From the NCBI GenBank assembly GCA_001749745.1, contig JWTM01000532.1:372001-436000 (forward strand): 64,000 bases of DNA. Reading direction: 5' to 3'. Position 1 is the first letter of the stretch, and the number at the start of each line of letters is the position of its first letter. The notes beneath the pieces are model-generated. The model had not been told where the DNA came from. It ran no database searches and saw only the letters and a program-made list of their open reading frames with translations. This document shows positions 5,465 to 11,900 of the stretch, piece by piece. Made by a program: the position numbers and the translations under genes. The stretch comes from Candidatus Marispirochaeta associata. Its GTDB lineage: Bacteria > Spirochaetota > Spirochaetia > JC444 > Marispirochaetaceae.

Positions 5465-6428
5465 GTTTACAGAAGAACGTTTACAGAATGTAACTTCTGT
5501 AAACTCTTCCCCGGGATTGGACCAGAGGAAGCTCATCCCCGGGATTACCGAAGAGATCATCCCGTGGTCAGAGGTCTTCGGATATCTGATGAATCCCCTG
5601 CGGTTCGCCTCCTACACCGACACCAACCGCCAGCTCATCAACTACCTTCGCGATCGACAGAAGCCGTTTACCCTGCAGTCACTCCTCGAATACATCGACG
5701 ATGCGGCGGCATCAGGAGATCGCGCACGGACGGTCAATCGCAAGAAATGTGCCGTCAAACGTATCGTTGCCGAACTGATCGCTGACAATCCTGATCGCTG
5801 GACCCGCTTAGATCAGTTCTTCATCGATCGGCTTTTCCGGTCTATCAAGGGGCGGCGAATCCAATCCCGCGCGATTCCGGAGGAGAAGTATCTGAATACG
5901 GAGGAGATCGATCTCCTCCTCAATCATGCCGATCATCGGCTTCGCCTGATCATCCTCTTCCTGATCACCACCGGCTGCCGGGTCGATGAGCTCATCACCT
6001 GTAATCGGTTCAACACCACGATTCATCGCTCGGATGTAGATATCGTTGTGACGGGGAAGGGCGGTAAGGAACGTCACGTCAGGATTTCGCGTCGGCTCCA
6101 TTCCCGCATCGAGACCGAGTTCCGGGGCGAACAGTATCTCTTCTGCACACGAGATCGCAGCCCGCTTCACCGCCAGTGGATCTGGCGCAAAATCAATGAT
6201 CTTGGTCTTCAGCATCTAGGCCGAAAGATTGGCCCGCATGCATTCCGCCACTCATTCGCGACGCTCATGATTCAGGCAGGGAAAGATCTGAAGGCGGTTT
6301 CCGAATACCTGGGGCACTCCGGCACCGAGGTTACGGCTGACATGTACCTGCACACCGAGCTGGTGCTCGATGAGATCCCGGACTTTGAGCGTCGGATCCG
6401 GGTATGGGAGAAACACCCGCATGACTGA
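5448..6428 (+). CDS. int: Phage integrase, tyrosine recombinase
   Basis: A 326-residue tyrosine recombinase that catalyses site-specific insertion and excision of the prophage. ATG 5448 is chosen because AAGGAG precedes it at the right distance; the frame is open further upstream but has no ribosome site. Residues about 45-140 are the core-binding SAM-like domain. The catalytic set is complete: R178 (GCRVDEL), a lysine in the GKGGKE beta-hairpin, H264-x-x-R267 (HAFRHS), H290 (LGHSG) and the nucleophile Y300 (MYLH). It overlaps the replication gene by 17 bp, so it is expressed from the early operon rather than sitting at a prophage end. The attachment site was not found. Confidence 0.93.
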   Translation: MRDEHEFTEERLQNVTSVNSSPGLDQRKLIPGITEEIIPWSEVFGYLMNPLRFASYTDTNRQLINYLRDRQKPFTLQSLLEYIDDAAASGDRARTVNRKKCAVKRIVAELIADNPDRWTRLDQFFIDRLFRSIKGRRIQSRAIPEEKYLNTEEIDLLLNHADHRLRLIILFLITTGCRVDELITCNRFNTTIHRSDVDIVVTGKGGKERHVRISRRLHSRIETEFRGEQYLFCTRDRSPLHRQWIWRKINDLGLQHLGRKIGPHAFRHSFATLMIQAGKDLKAVSEYLGHSGTEVTADMYLHTELVLDEIPDFERRIRVWEKHPHD

Positions 6429-6699
6429 AGGTCTTGATTTCTCAGCGATCTGGTTCCTCGCCGCCGCTTTGTGGTGTTTTGACCTGATCGTTCTCATCCC
6501 ACTTATCGTGCTTGCTGCACGCAAGGAGGAAAACTATGAAGGGAATCATACTGTTCCTGCTGATGATCCTCATCGGCGGGAGTCTGACGGCTACGCCACT
6601 CCTCGGCGTTTCAACAGAACTCGAAGCAGGTATTGCCGATGGCCAATTCGGTGGTTACGCCATCGAGGGCAGCAATCAAAAGGTGGTACCGACCGGTGA
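6421..6699 (+). CDS. Possible small membrane protein overlapping the next gene
   Basis: A frame starting with an ATG that overlaps the integrase stop, with GGGAG ten bases upstream. Residues about 8-33 (IWFLAAALWCFDLIVLIPLIVLAA) are a convincing membrane helix, and the next residues are charged (ARKEEN). However, the remaining 55 codons overlap the exported-protein gene at 6536 by 164 bp, and there the sequence is Arg-rich and looks like a shadow. Either this is a real one-helix membrane protein with an accidental tail, or the frame is spurious. No function can be assigned. Confidence 0.3.
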   Translation: MTEGLDFSAIWFLAAALWCFDLIVLIPLIVLAARKEENYEGNHTVPADDPHRRESDGYATPRRFNRTRSRYCRWPIRWLRHRGQQSKGGTDR

Positions 6700-7036
6700 A
6701 CGTTTTGAAACCGCCTATCTCAAATGGACCGCAACAATCTGGGCCTGGGAGCGGCTATATATCGCCGGCGATGCCACGATTCAGATGATCCAAACCGGAG
6801 AGATATTTCGTGGTACCACGCTCGATCAGGTAGCGCCGAACTATGATCCTCAGTTTACCAATTATGGGATTGAAGTAGGGATTCACCACGGTCCTGTTGA
6901 ACTCTTCTATCGCCACGATTGCACGCATCCACAAACCACCTATCAGTACGCCTACCGGGTCACCAACCTGTGGGGCGAAGGTGCAGTCAGTCGTCTCGGC
7001 ATTCGCCTTGAAGGCTCGTTCGGGAGGACACCATGA
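6536..7036 (+). CDS. Exported beta-rich protein, possible outer-membrane lysogenic-conversion factor
   Basis: A 166-residue protein from ATG 6536, chosen because AAGGAGG lies five bases upstream; an upstream start at 6512 has no ribosome site. The first 20 residues are a signal peptide (MKGIILFLLMILIGG...TATP). The mature part alternates hydrophobic and polar residues with many aromatics, ends in a strand with LGIRLEGSF, and resembles a small outer-membrane barrel; no family is certain. Genes of this type in lambdoid phages (Lom and relatives) alter the surface of lysogens. It lies between integrase and DNA-packaging genes, a common place for cargo. Host-surface modification or superinfection exclusion is speculative. 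Confidence 0.55.
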   Translation: MKGIILFLLMILIGGSLTATPLLGVSTELEAGIADGQFGGYAIEGSNQKVVPTGERFETAYLKWTATIWAWERLYIAGDATIQMIQTGEIFRGTTLDQVAPNYDPQFTNYGIEVGIHHGPVELFYRHDCTHPQTTYQYAYRVTNLWGEGAVSRLGIRLEGSFGRTP

Positions 7037-7203
7037 ACACTACCAAGTACTGCACATTCAGTGACTGTATACGGTTTCCCAGTTGTCTGCATGCCTGGAC
7101 CGAGGAGGATGAGAAGCGAGTAGGGCAGAAGGGGATGGAGGCCAGGGAGTTCCACGAGCTTCCTCCTCCTTGCTATCGCCGCACGACCGAGGCCCCCTCA
7201 TGA
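7033..7203 (+). CDS. Small cysteine-rich phage protein
   Basis: A 56-residue product starting at an ATGA overlap with the preceding stop, with GGGAGGA upstream, and ending in an ATGA overlap with the next gene. Four cysteines (C7, C12, C18, C47) suggest a small metal-binding fold. No family is recognised. The coupling on both sides supports expression. Confidence 0.55.
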   Translation: MNTTKYCTFSDCIRFPSCLHAWTEEDEKRVGQKGMEAREFHELPPPCYRRTTEAPS

Positions 7204-7424
7204 GAGCCATTATGATACCCAACTGCAGCTGCCCCCCGCGGATGGTGCCGGAACTCCGGCGCGAGGTCTGCGAGGAGAGCGGTACGGTCGAAATCAAGAC
7301 AGAATTTTTCTTCTACTGTGATCGCTGCAAGAAGCGATATCTCGAGAAAACACTTGATGATTATACGGTGATTCAAGACGAGAGGTATCGAGAGAGTCCT
7401 CGAGAAGGAATCCGACAGAGATGA
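7200..7424 (+). CDS. Small zinc-ribbon phage protein
   Basis: A 74-residue protein starting at the ATGA overlap with the gene before (an internal ATG four codons later is also possible). CSC near the N-terminus and CDRC near the middle give a four-cysteine zinc ribbon separated by about 30 residues, followed by a charged tail. It overlaps the HNH gene by four bases. A DNA- or protein-binding accessory role in packaging or host takeover is possible but not shown. Confidence 0.55.
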   Translation: MRAIMIPNCSCPPRMVPELRREVCEESGTVEIKTEFFFYCDRCKKRYLEKTLDDYTVIQDERYRESPREGIRQR

Positions 7425-7795
7425 GCGCTGAGTTTTGGAAACAGATCACCATCGGCAGGGTCGACTACGATTACTTTGTAAGCACTCATGGTCGAGTGAA
7501 GAACCGACAGGGGCACATTCTCAAGCCCTGGAAGCGTGGCCAACGGAAGGGAACTTATTACGCCGTACGCCTCTTCAAACAGGGGAGGAAACAATTAACG
7601 ATCGATATTCAGCGTCTTGTCGCAATCATGTTTCTACCGAATCCCAAGCTGAAACCGGAAGTACATCATGTGGATGGGGACCCATTCAATAACACCGTAG
7701 AGAATCTGGCCTGGACTACGCGCAAGGAGAACGAGGCCTATAAACTTTTTATGAATGCTCATCGTGATTTAGTCGGCGATGAACTCGCGATGTAG
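7421..7795 (+). CDS. HNH endonuclease with NUMOD4-like N-terminus
   Basis: A 124-residue protein. Residues about 5-65 look like a NUMOD4-type DNA-contact motif (FWKQI.....YFVSTHGRVKN). The HNH core is seen as VHHVDGDPFNN followed by VENLAW (H82, H83, D85, N90/N91 and N95), with the expected spacing. Such enzymes nick or cut DNA with a divalent metal. Free-standing HNH genes near terminase genes either are homing endonucleases or assist terminase cleavage in some tailed phages. Here it is coupled to neighbours by overlap, two genes before the small terminase. Confidence 0.8.
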   Translation: MSAEFWKQITIGRVDYDYFVSTHGRVKNRQGHILKPWKRGQRKGTYYAVRLFKQGRKQLTIDIQRLVAIMFLPNPKLKPEVHHVDGDPFNNTVENLAWTTRKENEAYKLFMNAHRDLVGDELAM

Positions 7796-7818
7796 TACGT
7801 AACCTGGGAGGGGAACGA

Positions 7819-8136
7819 ATGAACCACAAGGACCAGTGGGCGGAACAGATTGAAGATCTGCAGGTAAAAGCATACGAGAAGGGGCTTGAGGATAAATCCG
7901 CTGAGTTCATCGATGTCTGCAACGTGCAGCTGAAAATTTTAACGGATCAACACGGAAGCAAAATGGCGCGAAATATCACCACGACGTTACGATCCCGAGC
8001 GGAGAAGTACTTCAATCGCCTCCTGACGTTTCCGGCTTATCGCATTCGACAGTTCAAAGAGGAGGCGGAATCGCTGAGTGCAAAGATCGGAACTGGACCG
8101 ACCAGGGAAATGGATAATGCCAGAGAAGAAGAGTAA
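7819..8136 (+). CDS. Hypothetical phage protein upstream of terminase
   Basis: A 105-residue helical protein with a strong Shine-Dalgarno sequence (GGGAGGGGA) before ATG 7819. It overlaps the small-terminase gene by 20 bp. It has no membrane helix, cysteine cluster or recognisable motif. Position suggests a packaging-related or late regulatory role, without direct support. Confidence 0.55.
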   Translation: MNHKDQWAEQIEDLQVKAYEKGLEDKSAEFIDVCNVQLKILTDQHGSKMARNITTTLRSRAEKYFNRLLTFPAYRIRQFKEEAESLSAKIGTGPTREMDNAREEE

Positions 8137-8839
8137 ATCTCCCCGTCGAAAAGGACGCCGCTACTCGGTGGATGAACACGAAAAGCGGGATGAGATCATT
8201 AAAAAAATTGTCGCCATGAAGCGACCCTATCGAGAAATTGCGGAACAATATGGTGTTAGTATTTCCAGCATCAGCCGCTATTTGCAGAATGTGATTCTTG
8301 AAAAGGCGGCAACCGTTGATGAAGCACGTCGCGTTCGTGACTCGGAGGCTTTATGGGATGAAGTCCTCTATATGATGGAAAAGGCGAAGAAGATGATCGA
8401 AAGCTGCGACGCCTATCTGCAGGATCCGGAGAATCCGGCTCTCTACTATGTCGGGCCGCGAGCCCATGAGATCACGGTTGTCTACGAGGAGATCAATACT
8501 GACGACAATGGCAAGATCCATGTGGAGAAGCGCAAAGCTGATCTCCAGGAACTCATGGATATGGTGCGCTCCCATGATCGCGAGCTCAAACTCAATCGAG
8601 ATTACCTATCGTTTCGCTCTCGCAGCACGGATCCCCGCACGTTGATGCTGAACTCAATCTCTCAGCTGAGAGGCATCATTGAACTGCTGAAAAGGATTCA
8701 GGAACGCATCAAAGACAACGCCTACACCATCGTCAATCACCCCGTTTATATCCAATTCGTTCAGGTAGTACAGGATGCACTCAAGGATTATCCCGACGCG
8801 CGAGAAGCGCTTGCTCGGCGTATCAACCCTCCTCAGTAA
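8117..8839 (+). CDS. Terminase small subunit
   Basis: A 240-residue protein from ATG 8117 (a longer frame from 8078 overlaps the previous gene further and adds an unlikely extension). The N-terminus is basic (KKSKSPRRKGRR), followed at residues about 20-55 by a helix-turn-helix with MKRPYREIAEQYGVSISSISRYL, the DNA-recognition part of small terminases. The rest is long amphipathic helix suited to oligomerisation, with a charged C-terminus. It overlaps the gene for the terminase ATPase by 65 bp. The product would recognise the packaging site and regulate the motor. Confidence 0.75.
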   Translation: MPEKKSKSPRRKGRRYSVDEHEKRDEIIKKIVAMKRPYREIAEQYGVSISSISRYLQNVILEKAATVDEARRVRDSEALWDEVLYMMEKAKKMIESCDAYLQDPENPALYYVGPRAHEITVVYEEINTDDNGKIHVEKRKADLQELMDMVRSHDRELKLNRDYLSFRSRSTDPRTLMLNSISQLRGIIELLKRIQERIKDNAYTIVNHPVYIQFVQVVQDALKDYPDAREALARRINPPQ

Positions 8840-9698
8840 TCTCGCCGGCGCTCTGGATCCCATTGTTGATGCACAGTTGTCGACCGGCTTCTACCCCTAT
8901 GAGTGGCAGAAGCTCTGTCTTCAGCCGGGCCTTACCCGGGTCCAGCTCTTATGTGCGCGACAGTCGGGAAAGACGACAATCGTCTCGGTGAAATCAAAGA
9001 ACAAACTGAAGTATACCGCTGATGCACTGGTACTAATTATCTCGCCGACAGAACGCCAGTCGATTGAAATGATGAAGAAAGTTGAGAGTGCCTTGAAGGC
9101 CGATCCTGGGATGCCGGCTATGAAGATCGATAACCGTTTGGAGAAGGAGTTTGTGAATGGCTCACGGATCATTGCCCTGCCTGGAATCGAGAAGTCGATC
9201 CGCGGCTATTCCGATCCGGATATTCTCATCTTCGATGAGGCCTCTCGCATCATGGATGAGGTCTTTGAAGCGGCCATGCCGATGCTGATCGGTTCACTCA
9301 CCTCAGAGGTGTATGCGATGACCACACCGCATGGGAAGAGAGGCTGGTTTTATGAGGAGTGGATCGCCGGCGAATGGACCCGCATCATGGTGCAGGCGCC
9401 GAACCTGCTGGTGGATGATCGTGAGCAGTATCACCACCAGATGCGTGAATATTGTGAGCATCAGGGCGTTAATTATCACATCAGTGAACGACACCTCATT
9501 GAGAATCTGAAGAAGGAAACGAGACGGGAATATTACTACCGGCAAGAGTACCTCTGTGAGTTCATGGAACTCCAGAATGCGGTCTTTACCCGGGAGGAAT
9601 TGGAGGGAGCTGCCGCTACCATTCGTGCACTCCAGCCGGATCTGGATACGATCGATCTGGGTGCACTCGCAGTCTCAGGGAAAAGCTTAGTGCAGTAG
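8775..9698 (+). CDS. Terminase large subunit, ATPase half only
   Basis: A 307-residue protein with the packaging-motor ATPase domain: a conserved YPYEWQ segment, Walker A at residues 61-68 (ARQSGKTT), Walker B ending in FDEAS (D154, E155), and a TTPHG coupling motif. Unlike a standard large terminase of about 500-600 residues, it ends in the interdomain linker at a TAG and lacks the nuclease domain, which is encoded by the next gene. The only ATG (8775) overlaps the small-terminase gene by 65 bp; a TTG near 8811 is an alternative start. The motor should pump DNA into the prohead at the portal. Confidence 0.85.
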   Translation: MHSRIIPTREKRLLGVSTLLSNLAGALDPIVDAQLSTGFYPYEWQKLCLQPGLTRVQLLCARQSGKTTIVSVKSKNKLKYTADALVLIISPTERQSIEMMKKVESALKADPGMPAMKIDNRLEKEFVNGSRIIALPGIEKSIRGYSDPDILIFDEASRIMDEVFEAAMPMLIGSLTSEVYAMTTPHGKRGWFYEEWIAGEWTRIMVQAPNLLVDDREQYHHQMREYCEHQGVNYHISERHLIENLKKETRREYYYRQEYLCEFMELQNAVFTREELEGAAATIRALQPDLDTIDLGALAVSGKSLVQ

Positions 9699-9706
9699 GA
9701 GGAGCG

Positions 9707-10405
9707 ATGAAACTGATCGGTGTGGATATTGGGAAAGAGGGAGATCCTTCAGCAATGGGAACCCTTGATGTACAGGTGATTGATAAGGAGACGGAAGCGG
9801 ATCTCACCCGCCGCGGTTGGGATACGATCGAGAAGCGCGGTATGACGATGTACGATCTCATTCATATCGAGAACCTCCCGATCAAGCTGAATTATCCGAA
9901 TGTGGTGGAGCGCATCAAGAAGCACATGCACATCCCGGCAATCGCCAATGATGAGAGCTACCTGATCATTGAGATCAATGGTCCGGGAGAGCCGATACTC
10001 GACTATTGCCTCTTGGAAGGACTCAGTCCTACTGGGATCTTTGTGACAAACGGAAACAGCATCACCGCGCGTGAGTCAAACGGCTATAATGTAGGTAAGC
10101 GGCTCATCGTTACTACGTTTCAGACGCTTGTACAGACCGGACGATTTCGCTATTCCAAGGAAATCCCGAAACAGCAACTCGCGCTTTTTCTGCACCAGAT
10201 GGAAAACTTCGTCATGAAGCAGCACGATAGAACTGGAAATGAATATTGGGAAAATCTGCGTCCGGAGGATCATGATGATATGGTGATGGCTACCGCATCG
10301 CCGCTCTGGTATGCAGAGCGGATTCTGATGGCAGGGTATCTGCAACGCCCACAGCGAAGGAGCATCCAGCGAAGTTATAACCCACTTCTCAGAAAGCAGA
10401 CCTGA
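9707..10405 (+). CDS. Terminase large subunit, nuclease half encoded separately
   Basis: A 232-residue protein that corresponds to the C-terminal RNase H-like nuclease domain of large terminases. Candidate metal ligands are D7 (GVDIGKEGD), E89 (LIIEINGPG) and D190/D191 (EDHDDMVMA). It has its own Shine-Dalgarno sequence (GGAGG overlapping the stop of the ATPase gene) and starts eight bases after that stop in another frame, so two polypeptides are made, or reinitiation links them. Together the pair equals one ordinary large terminase. It would cut the concatemer during packaging. Confidence 0.8.
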   Translation: MKLIGVDIGKEGDPSAMGTLDVQVIDKETEADLTRRGWDTIEKRGMTMYDLIHIENLPIKLNYPNVVERIKKHMHIPAIANDESYLIIEINGPGEPILDYCLLEGLSPTGIFVTNGNSITARESNGYNVGKRLIVTTFQTLVQTGRFRYSKEIPKQQLALFLHQMENFVMKQHDRTGNEYWENLRPEDHDDMVMATASPLWYAERILMAGYLQRPQRRSIQRSYNPLLRKQT

Positions 10406-10451
10406 CAGCGAGAAGAGATCGCAGTATATTACCAATGGTAGGAGTAGAAAA

Positions 10452-10643
10452 GTGGATGCAAATTTTGAAACAGCTCTTCGAATACTACACGAAGAAGCAG
10501 TTAAAGCACGAGCTGACTATCGGGAAATTCTTGGTAACGATAATGTACACACCTGCGCCCCGACCTATGAGTCAGGACGAGTACATGGATTGTTTGAAGC
10601 TGTAGAGATTCTGGAAAAGGTAAAGAAAGATCTGCAGATATAG
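10452..10643 (+). CDS. Hypothetical small phage protein
   Basis: A 63-residue, mostly helical protein starting with GTG; GGAG lies about eight bases upstream. The sequence has one central segment with a single cysteine (NVHTCAPTYESG) and a C-terminal amphipathic helix (LFEAVEILEKVKKDL). No family is recognised. It is followed after 9 bp by the metalloprotease-like gene. Confidence 0.5.
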   Translation: MDANFETALRILHEEAVKARADYREILGNDNVHTCAPTYESGRVHGLFEAVEILEKVKKDLQI

Positions 10644-10652
10644 AGGAGAAAA

Positions 10653-11249
10653 ATGGCTCGCCATTCATTAACGAAGGGCGGAATTACTCTCACCGTTGTA
10701 CTTGGCATCGTCCTAGAACAGTTTATGATTTTCGCGATCTTCCATGAGCTTGGCCATGTAGCCGCTGCACTCCTCACTGGCGTACATATCAATGAGATTA
10801 GTCTGACATATATCAATATCGAATCATCAAACGTACTTATCGATGTTTCCGGTCAAATATCCGGCGTCCTCTTCTATAGTTGGTTTGTCTACTTAGCTGC
10901 CACCACCCCAAAACTGGATTATCGCAAGCGACAGCGTGTTTTTTTCCTCTTTGTTGGCTATCTTGCTTCGCATGCTCTCACGACTCCTATAACCTATGAT
11001 TTTCTTGATATGATCAGTATCTATTCTGAGTACCGTTATTCGTCCCCGCGTTCAATTCGAATCATCATTTATGTATTCACTACGGCGATCATCTATATCT
11101 ATTTCTTGATATTCGTGAATTATGCTCACAACCTAATGAAAAAAGTAGACAAAAAAGAATCGCGCCCTGTACGCTCCCGGGTAACCCAGGAGGCCGTATA
11201 TGGCGCCAAGGAACACCCTTCAGGACCGCATAGCAGCATTCCAAGCTAG
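10653..11249 (+). CDS. Membrane metalloprotease-like protein with HELGH motif (M50-like)
   Basis: A 198-residue membrane protein with about four hydrophobic segments. The first contains H31-E-L-G-H35 in the context FHELGHVAAALLTG, the typical zinc-binding start of M50 site-2-protease-like families, and a later segment with GQISGVLFYSW resembles the second conserved membrane helix. A third zinc ligand could be the aspartate in TYDFLD but is not certain. The tail is basic. The start has GAGGAG upstream. Local composition is more AT-rich than the flanking structural genes, and no virion role is known for this family in podoviruses, so it looks like inserted cargo. It overlaps the next gene by 50 bp. 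Targets could be host signalling or surface proteins, but none is indicated. Confidence 0.65.
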   Translation: MARHSLTKGGITLTVVLGIVLEQFMIFAIFHELGHVAAALLTGVHINEISLTYINIESSNVLIDVSGQISGVLFYSWFVYLAATTPKLDYRKRQRVFFLFVGYLASHALTTPITYDFLDMISIYSEYRYSSPRSIRIIIYVFTTAIIYIYFLIFVNYAHNLMKKVDKKESRPVRSRVTQEAVYGAKEHPSGPHSSIPS

Positions 11250-11898
11250 GACCGGGGGCTCCGGATCCGGTGGCCGCACGCAATCTACCGGGAATGCCCT
11301 TGGTGAGAACATTCGTCGATTCTTTATCAACAGGAATGCGAAGCAGTCTCAAACCATCCAGTGGGACGAAGAGAAACAGCTCGCTTACATTGAAAAAGAT
11401 GGTCAGAAACAGTATATCTTCCGCCAAGACGGCCAACCCTATTCCCGTGGAGAAGCACCGACCACCGCCGATCAGTCCTTCCTGGCGACCGAAGCTGAGA
11501 TCCAGCGTGGCAAAACCGCTGCCGGCTGGGAGATCCCACGCCTCACCACGACCGACGCCCCCTCCGCCGATCCCTATCTCTCTCCTTCACAGAAAAATCC
11601 CAACAATCTGATTGACCCTGACGCTGGTGCGCTTCCTGATTCTTTAGCACCCCAGGCAGAGACCGAGACCATGATCCAGCGAGAAGGGGGAAAAGAAAAT
11701 CCCTTCGGAGAAGAGGTCTTTCAACTCCAGGAGGAGCTCACTAAGAAGGGCTTTCATATCGGCGATGATGGCGTCGACGGCTACTATGGCCCCAACACCG
11801 AGGAGGCGGTCCGCCAGTTCCAGAAACAGAACGGTCTGGAGCCCTCCGGCGTCGTTGATTCCAAGACTTGGAAACTCCTTATGAGTAGGCAGAGGTAG
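11200..11898 (+). CDS. Protein with C-terminal peptidoglycan-binding domain
   Basis: A 232-residue protein with GGAGG before its ATG. Residues 1-160 are Gly/Ser/Pro-rich and probably disordered, with one beta-like segment (QLAYIEKDGQKQYIFRQDGQPY). Residues about 168-230 match a peptidoglycan-binding domain type 1: EVFQLQEELTKKGFHIG, DGYYGPNTEEAVRQFQKQNG and KTWKLLM are its usual blocks. No catalytic domain is present. Being directly before the portal gene, it may be a virion protein that grips the cell wall during entry, or an adaptor. The domain assignment is firm, the role inferred. Confidence 0.75.
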   Translation: MAPRNTLQDRIAAFQARTGGSGSGGRTQSTGNALGENIRRFFINRNAKQSQTIQWDEEKQLAYIEKDGQKQYIFRQDGQPYSRGEAPTTADQSFLATEAEIQRGKTAAGWEIPRLTTTDAPSADPYLSPSQKNPNNLIDPDAGALPDSLAPQAETETMIQREGGKENPFGEEVFQLQEELTKKGFHIGDDGVDGYYGPNTEEAVRQFQKQNGLEPSGVVDSKTWKLLMSRQR

Positions 11899-11900
11899 CG

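Noticed and set aside
9690..9710. Programmed frameshift joining the two terminase halves
   Set aside because: No slippery heptamer precedes the stop, and the second gene has its own Shine-Dalgarno and ATG.
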